From positions 3,038,001-3,102,000 of the forward strand of contig NZ_CP143542.1 in the NCBI RefSeq assembly GCF_046237605.1: a DNA stretch of 64,000 nt. Direction: 5' to 3'. Positions 8,178-16,448 of this stretch are shown piece after piece. A program made the translations under genes and the position numbers. Numbering within the stretch: the stretch's first letter is position 1; the number at the start of each line of letters is the position of its first letter. The notes under the pieces are model-generated. The model was not told where the DNA came from, ran no database searches, and saw only the letters and a program-made list of their open reading frames with translations. This stretch comes from Paraperibacillus marinus. Its GTDB lineage: Bacteria; Bacillota; Bacilli; Bacillales; DSM-1321.

Positions 8178-9050
8178 TTACAACTTCCAATATTTATACA
8201 GTGCCTGTGTACCGCTTTCCGCTTCCCCTGCTGAAGCCAGTTCTTCGTATAAGGACCTTGCAAGCTTAAGTCCCGGCAGCGCAATGTCCATGCGTTCGGA
8301 TTCCTCCAGGGCAATTTTCATATCCTTAATAAAATGTTTTATATAGAAGCCCGGCTCAAAGTCGCCGCTGATCATGCGCGGTGCCAGATTGGACAGCGAC
8401 CAGCTTCCCGCAGCACCGAAGGAAATGCTCTTCAGGACATTCTCGGGATTCAGGCCGGCTTTTTGCGCATAAACCACAGCCTCGCAGACTCCGATCATAT
8501 TTGAAGCAATGGCAATCTGATTGCTCATTTTCGTGTGCTGTCCGGCTCCAGCTTTACCCTGGTACTGCACATTGGAGCCCATTTTTGCCAGTATCGGCTC
8601 CACCGCCCGGAAATCCTCCTCATCACCGCCTGCCATGATGGTCAAACTGGCATTCTGTGCGCCTATGTCACCTCCAGAAACTGGAGCATCTATGGAACGC
8701 AGGCCCCGCTTTTTTGCTTCTTCATAAATCCTTACAGCCAGTTCAGGCTTAGATGTGGTCATGTCGATCAGGAGGGTGCCTTTTTCGGCATGTGCAACAA
8801 TGCCTTCCTGTCCAAGATATATTTCTTCGACATCATGTGGATATCCGACAATTGAAATGATTACATTGGAAGTCTCTGCTATCCTCCGGGGAGAATCAGC
8901 CCAGGCTGCACCGGCAGCAAGAAGCCTTTCCGCCTTTGACTTTGTCCTCGTATATACGCTGACCGGCAGGCCGCTCTCCAGTAAATGCCCTGCCATGCTT
9001 TCGCCCATTACTCCTATGCCGATAAAGCCAATAGAATATTTTAGTGACAT
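8178..9050 (-). CDS. ykwC: 3-hydroxyisobutyrate dehydrogenase-family oxidoreductase (YkwC-like)
   Basis: 290 residues from the ATG at 9050, chosen because AAGAAGGG lies about 10 bases upstream; earlier GTG/ATG codons overlap the preceding gene and lack a site. It has an N-terminal Rossmann motif GFIGIGVMGES, the beta-hydroxyacid dehydrogenase motif DAPVSGGDIGAQN, and the catalytic-lysine region KMSNQIAIA. It closely resembles what I recall of B. subtilis YkwC, an NAD(P)-dependent dehydrogenase of unproven substrate. It is the second gene of a pair with the SDR and is probably co-transcribed with it. Confidence 0.88.
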   Translation of the reverse strand: MSLKYSIGFIGIGVMGESMAGHLLESGLPVSVYTRTKSKAERLLAAGAAWADSPRRIAETSNVIISIVGYPHDVEEIYLGQEGIVAHAEKGTLLIDMTTSKPELAVRIYEEAKKRGLRSIDAPVSGGDIGAQNASLTIMAGGDEEDFRAVEPILAKMGSNVQYQGKAGAGQHTKMSNQIAIASNMIGVCEAVVYAQKAGLNPENVLKSISFGAAGSWSLSNLAPRMISGDFEPGFYIKHFIKDMKIALEESERMDIALPGLKLARSLYEELASAGEAESGTQALYKYWKL

Positions 9051-9070
9051 ATTATCTTTTCCCTTCTTCA

Positions 9071-9856
9071 TCACAGTGATTTAACCATGCCGCCATCCAC
9101 AAGGAATGTACTGCCGGTCATATATGAATTGGCGTCAGACAGCAAAAAGGCTGCTACCCTCGCGAATTCAGCAGGTTCACCATACCTTCCGAGTGGAATC
9201 TGCCCTTTCATTCGATCCTCTACTTCCTCTACCGCAACTCCTGCTTTATCTGCATTCACTTCATCAAGATGCCTGACCCGGTCTGTTGCAATTCTGCCGG
9301 GCGCAAGGGTATTGATCAGAATATGATGCGGTGCAAGTTCAGCCGCAAGCGTCTTAGACAAGCCGGTAATGGCAGTCCTGAATGTATTGGATAAGATCAG
9401 TCCCGGAATGGGTTCTTTGACCGAGGATGAAGCGATATTAACAATCCTTCCCCCATTTTCCTTTAGATAAGGAAGAGCCGCGCGGATGAGGCGGATATAG
9501 CTTAAAAGGTTCAGCTCAAAAGATGTCTGCCATTCTTCATCTGTTATGTCTTCAAAGGCTCCTGCCGGAGGGCCGCCTGCATTGTTGACCAATATATCAA
9601 TGCCGCCGTATGTATCGATTGTTTTTGCAATGATGTGCTGGATGTCCTCCCCTTTTGTCAGATCACCTGCTATATAACTGGCCTTTCCTGCCTGTAAGGC
9701 TTCCAATTGGCTGCAGACTTCTTTCAGCTTGTCCTCATGGCGGCTCGTGATGACCACGTTAGCTCCCTCTTTAACCAATTCCTCAGCTATGGCACGGCCA
9801 AGTCCCTGGCTGGAAGCCGCCACAACCGCAGTCCTGTCCTTTAAGTTCAATTCCAT
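9071..9856 (-). CDS. SDR oxidoreductase lacking the usual YxxxK
   Basis: 261 residues with a GGAGGAAGG ribosome site. It has the short-chain dehydrogenase fold: a Rossmann motif AASSQGLG in place of TGxxxGIG, NNAG near residue 90, catalytic-type Ser in NIASSS, and a C-terminal FLVDGG. Where classical enzymes have YxxxK, the region reads GLILSNTFRTAITGLSK with no Tyr. This resembles a recognised FabG-like SDR subgroup with a degenerate tetrad, so it may have atypical catalysis or be misnamed as a ketoacyl-ACP reductase. It lies upstream of the YkwC-like gene on the same strand. Confidence 0.85.
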   Translation of the reverse strand: MELNLKDRTAVVAASSQGLGRAIAEELVKEGANVVITSRHEDKLKEVCSQLEALQAGKASYIAGDLTKGEDIQHIIAKTIDTYGGIDILVNNAGGPPAGAFEDITDEEWQTSFELNLLSYIRLIRAALPYLKENGGRIVNIASSSVKEPIPGLILSNTFRTAITGLSKTLAAELAPHHILINTLAPGRIATDRVRHLDEVNADKAGVAVEEVEDRMKGQIPLGRYGEPAEFARVAAFLLSDANSYMTGSTFLVDGGMVKSL

Positions 9857-9989
9857 TAATCCTTCCTCCCTTTTTCTAATTATTCTTTCATTTTACCGTG
9901 AACTGCCCGCGGAGTGCCACCTTTTGGACTACTGGAAGCAAGGAGCTTTATTTCGGCATGTCCAGGCTGACAGAAAAGATGTTCCGCCC

Positions 9990-10024
9990 ATTAAAAGAGC
10001 AGCCTGCTTAAAAGCATGCTGCTC
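9990..10024 (-). terminator. Intrinsic terminator of the opuF operon
   Basis: On the minus strand a GAGCAGC-TGCTT stem pairs with AGCA-GCTGCTC around TTA (one mismatch), followed by TTTTAATGG. It begins just after the stop of the fused permease gene. Confidence 0.82.
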
Positions 10025-10031
10025 CTGCAAT

Positions 10032-11594
10032 TTAATCTATGAGCCCTTTCTTTTTCAGGAAGGCCTTTGCCACATCCTCCGGGTCTTTTTTATCAAGGTC
10101 CACCTGTGCATTCATCTCAGCCATTTCTTCATCTGAGATTTTGCCAGCCAGCCCATTGACCGCATCCTCGAGTTCAGGGAATTTTTTGAGCGTTTCTTCC
10201 CTGACTACCGGGGCTGCATAATACGGCGGGAAAAACTTTTTGTCATCCTTCAGCGTCTTCAAATTGAAACGGACCAGTCTGCCGTCTGTTGTAAAGGCAG
10301 GAATGGCGTCCACCTTGCCCTCGTTCAGAGCGGAATACATCAGGTTGGCATCAAGGCTTCGCTTTTCCTTGAACTGCAGATTGTATGTTTCTGTAAATGC
10401 TGTATACCCATCCTCACGCTCGTAAAATTCGGTCGGTGCACCAAATCGCACATCGTCGGATTTTGGCGCAAGCTCCGAGATGGTCTTGACACCCGCTTTT
10501 TTGAATGATGCCTGATTGAAGGCCAGGGCATACGTATTTTCAAACCCTAAAGGCTTAAGCCATTTCAGATCATATTTATCTTGATACCCTTCATTCACCT
10601 TCTTATAGATATCATCTGCACTGTCTTCAGGATTGTATTTCTCCTTCAATATCGTCAGCAGGCCGGTGCCTGTGTATTCTACATACAGATCGATATCGCC
10701 TTTACGGAGCGCCTGAGTCAAAATCGGTGTTTCCCCAAGGCCTTCCTTTATCTGCACCTTATAATCGGTCTTATCCTTCACATATTCAGAAACGATATAC
10801 GGGAGGATATATTGTTCAGTCCACTTCTTTCCTGCTATGACGACAGTATCGTTTGAACTTCCTCCCCTAAATGAGAAGAACAGCAGGATGGCTGCAGCCG
10901 GCACAAGGATGACGGCTGTTTTCTTCCAATTAAAAGTGCCTCTTTTTCCTCTTTTCGGATCTACAGCTAATTCAACCCGCTTTAAAATCAAGTCGATGGC
11001 CACTGCAAGGATAGCGGCCGGTATGGCTCCCGCGAGTACCAATTCATTTCTGGCCGTTGAAAGTCCCCGGTATATCAAATCCCCGAGACCGCCGGCTCCA
11101 ATAAATGCGGCAAGGGTGGCCACCCCGATCGTTAGCACTGATGCCGTCCTGAGTCCGGCCATTATGATTGGCATCGCAAGGGGCAGTTCAATCATCCTCA
11201 GGATTTGATTCTGTGTCATCCCCATGCCTTTTCCAGCCTCTACAGCTGATTGGTCGACACTTGTCAATCCGGTATATGTATTCCTCAATAACGGAAGGAG
11301 GGCATAAACGGTTAATGCAATGATGGCTGTGATGTTCCCGATGCCGAACAGAGGCAGCAGGAAACCGAATAATGCCAGACTCGGTATCGTTTGGAAGACA
11401 GAAACGACCCCGATGATCGGTTCGGCGACACGCTTTCGCCTTGATATAAAGATTCCTAGCGGTATGGCAATGATAGCAGCTACCGCAATTGACACAATCG
11501 ACAGGAATAAATGCTGCTGAAGTCCAAGCAATATATCCGGCCAGCGGGATGACATCGTATCCCAAAGAGCCATCAGGAAATTGCTATTCTCCAT
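10032..11594 (-). CDS. opuFB: OpuF-type compatible-solute permease fused to substrate-binding domain
   Basis: 520 residues. Residues 1-~215 are an ABC permease with several membrane helices and the EAA-like loop (AGKGMGMTQNQILRMIELPLAMPIIMAG). After a basic linker and one more hydrophobic segment (about 227-242), residues 250-520 form an OpuAC/ProX-type binding domain (VVIAGKKWTEQYILPYIVSEY, GLGETPILTQALRKGDIDLYVEYTGTG). Ordinary Opu systems keep these as separate proteins. Fusion anchors the receptor to the transporter, as described for OpuF. It probably imports glycine betaine or other osmoprotectants. It overlaps the ATPase gene by 11 bases. Confidence 0.92.
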   Translation of the reverse strand: MENSNFLMALWDTMSSRWPDILLGLQQHLFLSIVSIAVAAIIAIPLGIFISRRKRVAEPIIGVVSVFQTIPSLALFGFLLPLFGIGNITAIIALTVYALLPLLRNTYTGLTSVDQSAVEAGKGMGMTQNQILRMIELPLAMPIIMAGLRTASVLTIGVATLAAFIGAGGLGDLIYRGLSTARNELVLAGAIPAAILAVAIDLILKRVELAVDPKRGKRGTFNWKKTAVILVPAAAILLFFSFRGGSSNDTVVIAGKKWTEQYILPYIVSEYVKDKTDYKVQIKEGLGETPILTQALRKGDIDLYVEYTGTGLLTILKEKYNPEDSADDIYKKVNEGYQDKYDLKWLKPLGFENTYALAFNQASFKKAGVKTISELAPKSDDVRFGAPTEFYEREDGYTAFTETYNLQFKEKRSLDANLMYSALNEGKVDAIPAFTTDGRLVRFNLKTLKDDKKFFPPYYAAPVVREETLKKFPELEDAVNGLAGKISDEEMAEMNAQVDLDKKDPEDVAKAFLKKKGLID

Positions 11595-12723
11595 GTTTCA
11601 CACCTCCCCCGGCTGCAGTCTGCAGGCCGGCAAGGCCCCGCATCATGGATGCCCTCGTTATTAGTCCGGCGAGCCTTTCGCCTGATGATACCGGAACAAA
11701 CACAGCACCTTCAGTGAACATCAGGGCAATTTCTGTATATGGCGTTTCAACATCCGCCTGATAGAATTCCTGCTTCATGATATCCCCAAGCGTTTTTTCT
11801 TCATGGTGATATTCCCGTTCTACATCTTCCAGTGCTGCTATCCCGAGCAGCCTTTTATCCTCATCCGTTACCAGGAGGCTGTCTACTCTGTAGGTTTTCA
11901 TCAATTTCAAGGCCTCGGCAAGGCCGCGCCCAGGTTTTGCGGTAATGATTTTTTCAATCATCAAATCTTTTGCAGACGGATTTTCGTTTTTCGCACTAAG
12001 ACGGTCTTCACCAATGAAGCCTCTGACAAAGTCATTCTTTGGATGGCGGAGTATCCGTTCCGGGGAATCAAATTGAACGATTTCCCCTTCATTCATGATC
12101 GCAATGCGGTCCGCAATTTTTATTGCTTCATCCATATCATGGGTTACAAATACGATCGTTTTCTTGATTCTTTGCTGAAGCTGGACTAATTCATCCTGAA
12201 GCTGCTCACGGCTAATTGGGTCGAGTGCACTGAATGGTTCATCCATCAGAATGACGGGAGGCTCGGCCGCGAGAGCGCGGATCACACCCACCCTCTGCTG
12301 CTGACCGCCGCTCAGGTCAGCCGGGAACCTGTTCTTGAAGGTTTCCGGATCCAGGCCAACCAGTTCAAGAAGTTCATCGACCTTTTTTTCATACCGCTCC
12401 TTATCCCAGCCTTTCAGCCGTGGGACCAGGGTTATATTATCTTTGATCGTCATATGCGGCAGCAATCCAATCTGCTGGATTACATAGCCAATATTCCTCC
12501 GAAGCTGGACAGGATCGCTTTTTGAGACATCCTCCCCGTTTATGTATATCTCCCCGGATGTCGGCTCTGTCAGCCGGTTTATCATCCTCATGGTTGTCGT
12601 TTTGCCGCACCCGCTCGGTCCGATCAGCGCAACAAATTCCCCTTCCCCTATTTCAAAGGTGATATCTTTTAAAGCCATAAAGCCATCGGGATATTTTTTC
12701 CCGACATGATTAAATTTGATCAA
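11584..12723 (-). CDS. opuFA: OpuF-type compatible-solute ABC transporter ATPase with CBS domains
   Basis: 379 residues from a TTG start preceded by GAGGGAAGG. It has Walker A (GPSGCGKTT), the signature LSGGQQQRVGVIRAL, Walker B (VILMDEP) and an H-loop (FVTHDMDEA), followed by two CBS motifs (about 250-370). The CBS module is typical of glycine betaine/choline importers, where it senses ionic strength or nucleotides. It is co-transcribed with, and overlaps, the fused permease/receptor gene, forming a two-gene transporter. Confidence 0.94.
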   Translation of the reverse strand: MIKFNHVGKKYPDGFMALKDITFEIGEGEFVALIGPSGCGKTTTMRMINRLTEPTSGEIYINGEDVSKSDPVQLRRNIGYVIQQIGLLPHMTIKDNITLVPRLKGWDKERYEKKVDELLELVGLDPETFKNRFPADLSGGQQQRVGVIRALAAEPPVILMDEPFSALDPISREQLQDELVQLQQRIKKTIVFVTHDMDEAIKIADRIAIMNEGEIVQFDSPERILRHPKNDFVRGFIGEDRLSAKNENPSAKDLMIEKIITAKPGRGLAEALKLMKTYRVDSLLVTDEDKRLLGIAALEDVEREYHHEEKTLGDIMKQEFYQADVETPYTEIALMFTEGAVFVPVSSGERLAGLITRASMMRGLAGLQTAAGGGVKHGE

Positions 12724-13214
12724 GGGCCTTCCCTCTCTTCACAGTAGTATTTTTTTCTAAACGATGCCTTAGCAGCCGAAAAGAAACTTGAAAGGTTATA
12801 AATGTAGGATTTGCATTATACATCGCTTATATGTTCGATTTTGGGGGTCGAGCAATCAATGCGGGGGAAATGCAGGAATAACCTATCAACCATTATTTAC
12901 ACGTTGAGTCCGAAAATAATATTAATATAGTAAATTTTAATTACCCTGCTCGAACCAAGTTAAAACTTTTTTTGCAGAAAAAAAGACAGCCGGTTTTTTA
13001 TACGGCTGTCTAAAGGGGGGAAATGAGAATGTTAGCTGCATAACTAGGTCACATTCATTTGCTGCTAATCTTACTATACCCGTCCCAGATTCTCTTAAAC
13101 ACATTTTATAAAAAAATGGTAAATACGGTGTTGCTTGTCAGCAGGCAGCATTATTCATATTCGCTATCAATTAAAGACTATTTCCAGATCAAATTTTCGA
13201 TTACTTTAAAAGGA
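12724..13214. other. Long AT-rich intergenic stretch between opuFA and ptsI
   Basis: No protein-coding frame is credible here. Leading into opuFA, the minus strand shows a TATAAT hexamer near 12820 with only a weak -35, so the opuF promoter is probably here but is not pinned down. A plus-strand TTGAGT/TATAGT pair near 12904-12931 has no gene behind it. A terminator hairpin lies at 12977-13011, and the rest up to repeat copy 2 shows nothing recognisable. Confidence 0.4.
12977..13011 (-). terminator. Orphan terminator-like hairpin
   Basis: A perfect 9-bp stem (AGACAGCCG and its complement) with a 10-base loop. On the minus strand it is followed by seven Ts. No gene ends immediately upstream of it on that strand, since ptsI has its own terminator nearly 500 bases earlier, so it may act as a leader attenuator or a secondary terminator. 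Confidence 0.6.
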
Positions 13215-13398
13215 TTTTCTGTCGAAAAGGGGTGGAGCTGCATGGATTATGAGGCTTTCCTGCAGCTATGTATGAACATTATTTATCCTGCTGACATACC
13301 TATTGTGCCTTACTCCACCGCCTTTTTATGTTTGTTCCTGCTCTTGTCCAGGTTCCTTTCCATGCATGGGCTGTAATTAAAAAACTCATGTTTGTTTT
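13215..13398 (+). repeat. Dispersed ~180 bp repeat, copy 2 (forward)
   Basis: A full-length copy: left end TTTTCTGTCGAAAAGGGG, then GGAGCTGCATG, TTCCTGCAGCT, TGTTTGTTCCTGCTCTTG, CCAGGTTCCTTTCCATG and right end CTCATGTTTGTTTT. The AGCTGCA/TGCAGCT inverted pair near the left end is intact. A 105-codon frame runs through it, but it is not conserved in the other copies and is rejected as a gene. Confidence 0.87.
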
Positions 13399-13464
13399 AT
13401 GTCGCGTTCATCTATTTTATGCAAGGTACAGCATGTCCAGAAAGCACAAGAAAACAGCCAATAA

Positions 13465-13511
13465 TAAAAAACTGCAGGCAAGCCGGTTTTCACCGGTTCT
13501 GCCTGCAGTTT
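13465..13511 (-). terminator. Intrinsic terminator of ptsHI
   Basis: On the minus strand, AAACTGCAGGCA plus CCGG pairs with CCGG plus TGCCTGCAGTTT around a short loop, followed by TTTATTATT. It starts about 10 bases after the ptsI stop. Confidence 0.88.
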
Positions 13512-13519
13512 ATCCGAGA

Positions 13520-15238
13520 TTATTTAGTTAAAGCTGTTTCCACAGCATGTACAACTTCTTGTGCTGTGCTCATGCCAAGTGCCTGCTCTGCCAGCTGCTG
13601 CATCTCCGGCTGGGAAAGGCGCTTGATCAATGAGCGGGCCCGAAGGATGGATGTGGCGCTCATGGAGAACTCATCAAGCCCAAGTCCCAATAGAAGCGGA
13701 ATAGCCGTTTCATCGCCAGCCATCTCTCCGCACATGCCGGCCCATTTGCCCTCTTTATGGGCTGCGTCGATGACCATTTTGACTAAGCGCAGGATAGCCG
13801 GGTTGTATGGCTGGTAAAGGTAAGATACCCTTTCATTCATACGATCCGCAGCCATCGTATACTGAATCAGGTCATTCGTCCCGATGCTGAAGAAATCAAC
13901 TTCTTTGGCAAATGTGTCTGCCATGACGGCAGTTGATGGAATTTCCACCATGATTCCTGTCTCAATATGATCTGCTGTCTGGATCCCTTCGCCTGCAAGC
14001 GCCTGCTTTTCTTCTTCAAGAATGGCTTTGGCCGCCCTGAATTCATCAAGCGTTGCAATCATCGGGAACATGATCTTCAGGTTTCCGTAAGTGCTTGCCC
14101 TTAGCAGCGCACGAAGCTGCGTACGGAATATCCCCTGTTCTTCCAGGCATAGACGGATCGCCCTGAAGCCAAGGAATGGGTTCATCTCCTTAGGGAGATC
14201 CAGGTATGGCAGTTCCTTGTCTCCGCCGATGTCCAGGGTGCGGACTACAACCGGCTTGCCTTCCATACCTTCAAGGACCGCCTTGTAAGCTTCGAATTGC
14301 TCGTCTTCTGTCGGCAGCTGGTCACGGCCCATGTAAAGGAATTCGGTTCGGTAAAGACCGATTCCCTCTCCGCCGTTTGCCTTGACGCCTTCCAGGTCCT
14401 TAGGTGTCCCGATGTTGGCAGCAAGCTCAACATGCCGGCCATCAGCAGAAACCGTCTGTTCATTTACAAGCTTTGCCCATTCTGCCTTTTGTGCTTCAAA
14501 GGCTTCATGCTCGCTCTTATATTTTTCAATCAATTCAGGTGTAGGATTCACATGAACTTCACCATTCAAGCCATCCACAATGACCAAATCGCCATTTTGG
14601 ATCTGCTCGACAGCTTCTTTTGTTCCCACCACAGCAGGAATTTCCATGGAACGGGCCATAATGGCTGAATGAGATGTACGGCCGCCGATATTGGTAGTAA
14701 AACCTTTTACATATGTACGGTTCAACTGTGCTGTATCAGAAGGCGTCAAATCTTCAGCAACGATGATCACTTCCTCGGAGATCATGCTTGGGTTAGGAAT
14801 TTGAACTTTTAAGAGATGTGCAAGTACCCGCTTGGTAACATCACGGATATCAGCAGCACGCTCTTTCATGTATTCGTTGTCCATCTGCTCAAACATCATG
14901 ACGAACATATCCGCTGTTTCCTTAAGGGCAAACTCTGCATTGACATGTTCGTTTTCAATTTTGTCTTCGATGGGTGCAATCAATTCTGGATCGCTCAGAA
15001 CAAGAAGGTGGGCATCGAATATTGCTGCTTTGTCCGCACCCAGTTCTCTCTCGGCATTATCACGGATGGCTTGTAATTCCTTCTTTGAGACGCTGACTGC
15101 ATCCTGGAAGCGGGATTTTTCTTCAACTGTTTCTGAAACGGTCTGTTTCTGCACCGTTAAATCGGGCTCAATCAGGCGATATGCCTTGGCAATCGCAATA
15201 CCGCTTGAAGCCGCTATCCCTTTTAACATGCTTGCCAT
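13520..15238 (-). CDS. ptsI: Phosphotransferase system enzyme I
   Basis: 572 residues, the standard length. The phosphohistidine is near residue 190 in GGRTSHSAIMARS, with the PEP-binding signature RTxFLYMGRDQLPTEDEQ and the C-terminal active-site loop GMCGEMAGD. Enzyme I takes phosphate from PEP and passes it to HPr, driving PTS sugar uptake and HPr-based carbon regulation. The ATG shares a base with the ptsH stop (TAATG), so the two genes are translationally coupled. No ptsG precedes ptsH here. Confidence 0.98.
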   Translation of the reverse strand: MASMLKGIAASSGIAIAKAYRLIEPDLTVQKQTVSETVEEKSRFQDAVSVSKKELQAIRDNAERELGADKAAIFDAHLLVLSDPELIAPIEDKIENEHVNAEFALKETADMFVMMFEQMDNEYMKERAADIRDVTKRVLAHLLKVQIPNPSMISEEVIIVAEDLTPSDTAQLNRTYVKGFTTNIGGRTSHSAIMARSMEIPAVVGTKEAVEQIQNGDLVIVDGLNGEVHVNPTPELIEKYKSEHEAFEAQKAEWAKLVNEQTVSADGRHVELAANIGTPKDLEGVKANGGEGIGLYRTEFLYMGRDQLPTEDEQFEAYKAVLEGMEGKPVVVRTLDIGGDKELPYLDLPKEMNPFLGFRAIRLCLEEQGIFRTQLRALLRASTYGNLKIMFPMIATLDEFRAAKAILEEEKQALAGEGIQTADHIETGIMVEIPSTAVMADTFAKEVDFFSIGTNDLIQYTMAADRMNERVSYLYQPYNPAILRLVKMVIDAAHKEGKWAGMCGEMAGDETAIPLLLGLGLDEFSMSATSILRARSLIKRLSQPEMQQLAEQALGMSTAQEVVHAVETALTK

Positions 15239-15504
15239 TATTCAGCTAAGCCTTCTCTTTTTAGCGTTTCTTCAAGAGTGTTAAGCGCATCCTGCTCATC
15301 GCTGCCTTCAGCCGTGATCTTGATTTCTGCACCTTGGCCAATTCCAAGTGACATTACGCCCATGATTGATTTCAAGTTTACTTTTCTTCCTTTATATTCA
15401 AGGTTGATTTCTGAATCAAACTTTCCTGCTGCCTGTACCAACAATGTTGCCGGACGTGCATGGATACCTGTATCCGCTGTAACTGTGAATGTTTTTTCTG
15501 CCAT
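15238..15504 (-). CDS. ptsH: Phosphocarrier protein HPr
   Basis: 88 residues from the ATG at 15504, preceded by AAAAGGAG; the longer upstream frame has no support. His15 in GIHARPA is the site phosphorylated by Enzyme I. Ser46 in LKSIMGV is the regulatory site of HPr kinase, making HPr(Ser-P) the CcpA corepressor in Firmicutes. It is followed directly by ptsI. Confidence 0.98.
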   Translation of the reverse strand: MAEKTFTVTADTGIHARPATLLVQAAGKFDSEINLEYKGRKVNLKSIMGVMSLGIGQGAEIKITAEGSDEQDALNTLEETLKREGLAE

Positions 15505-15805
15505 TTTGCTCGACTCCTTTTGGATTAAAATAGATGTGCAAACCGCCTGCAATCAATTAAGCTAATCGGCCAAAGCTTTCTCCTAAATGTTCCCCTGATA
15601 CGGGATATCTATGTTTAACTCGGCTATGGTAATTACTAGCCATCGTGAGCGGTGCATATGCTATTTCTTTATAGTATTAAAGGACGAAATTTGCCCTTTT
15701 TTTAAAGAATATCACTTTGGTGATATTGTGACAATCTTAACGAACTAATTTTTAAATATGAAAATCTTAGAAAAATTTAAAATTGATACTTTAGTAAGCG
15801 TTGTC
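15505..15805. other. ptsH upstream region without a gene
   Basis: No coding frame was found. The minus strand should carry the ptsH promoter. A TTGCAG/TTTAAT pair with 17-base spacing near 15530-15560 is possible but would leave a very short leader, and other AT-rich hexamers near 15670 are equally weak. No RAT antiterminator element was recognised. Confidence 0.35.
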
Positions 15806-15979
15806 ACAAGGCACGCCTATGTCAGGAGGCTTCCTGGAGCTAGGTATGGATATCATTAATCCTTCCAGGATTCCTGTCTGCGTCTTGCTCCGCTCCACGG
15901 CCTTATCGTGTTTGTTCCTGCTCTAATCCAGTTCCTTTCCAGGCATGGGCTGCGAGTAATAAAGATCATGTTTGTTTTT
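15806..15979 (+). repeat. Dispersed ~180 bp repeat, copy 3 (forward, diverged left end)
   Basis: Shares AGGCTTCCTGGAGCTAGGTA, ATTCCTGTCTGCG, TTGCTCCGCTCCAC, GTGTTTGTTCCTGCTCT, AGTTCCTTTCCAGGCATGGG and right end ATCATGTTTGTTTTT with the family. The GGAAAAGGGGCGGAGCTGCATG-like left terminus is absent or unrecognisable. It lies immediately upstream of the PilZ gene. Confidence 0.8.
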
Positions 15980-16052
15980 TAAAAATATCCTCTTGAACTA
16001 TTCCCATATTTTTTGTACAACTGAGATAGACTTTATTTTATGGAGGAGCAAC

Positions 16053-16400
16053 ATGCAATATAAACGCGAAGAGCCATTCAGGTTCTCCCTGCAGACCCCG
16101 GTGCCGGGCACTTTCACAATCAGCCGGAACAGCAGCAAAAAAGGAAAGCTGGATATTGTGGATATAAGCCCGAACGGCCTTAAATTCCAGACTGATCTGG
16201 ATCTGCCCGACAAAGACCTTGAGCTCACTGTTTCTTTTCAGCTTAACGAAAGCATGCTGGTCATGCACGGCACCACAGTATGGAAAAAAAGGCATTTTGG
16301 AAAATACTTATATGGCTTTGCTGCTGCCGGAACCCCTGAAACCAGGGATGGAATCAAGCAGCAGATCATTAAAGAATTAAAGATTTTCATTAAGAAATAA
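16053..16400 (+). CDS. PilZ-domain protein, putative c-di-GMP receptor
   Basis: 115 residues from the ATG at 16053 with GGAGGAGCAAC just before it. The sequence begins YKREEPFRF (cf. the RxxxR start of PilZ domains) and has DISPNGLKF (cf. the D/NxSxxG motif) near residue 37, followed by beta-strand-like segments and a helical C-terminus. Such stand-alone PilZ domains bind cyclic di-GMP, or have lost binding, and regulate motility or exopolysaccharide. The first motif is imperfect, so binding is not certain. Repeat copy 3 lies directly upstream and a hairpin terminator follows. Confidence 0.72.
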   Translation: MQYKREEPFRFSLQTPVPGTFTISRNSSKKGKLDIVDISPNGLKFQTDLDLPDKDLELTVSFQLNESMLVMHGTTVWKKRHFGKYLYGFAAAGTPETRDGIKQQIIKELKIFIKK

Positions 16401-16415
16401 ATAACGAACGTACGC

Positions 16416-16448
16416 GGCTGTCCTGTTTTATGGACATGCCATTTTTTT
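16416..16448 (+). terminator. Intrinsic terminator of the PilZ gene
   Basis: A GGC-TGTCC stem pairs with GGACA-GCC (one bulged base), followed by ATTTTTTTA. The T-run touches the stop codon of the convergent SDR gene. Confidence 0.78.

Noticed and set aside
13059..13376. 105-codon plus-strand frame through repeat copy 2
   Set aside because: The frame is not kept in the other repeat copies, has no ribosome site, and its translation is driven by the repeat's T-rich blocks.
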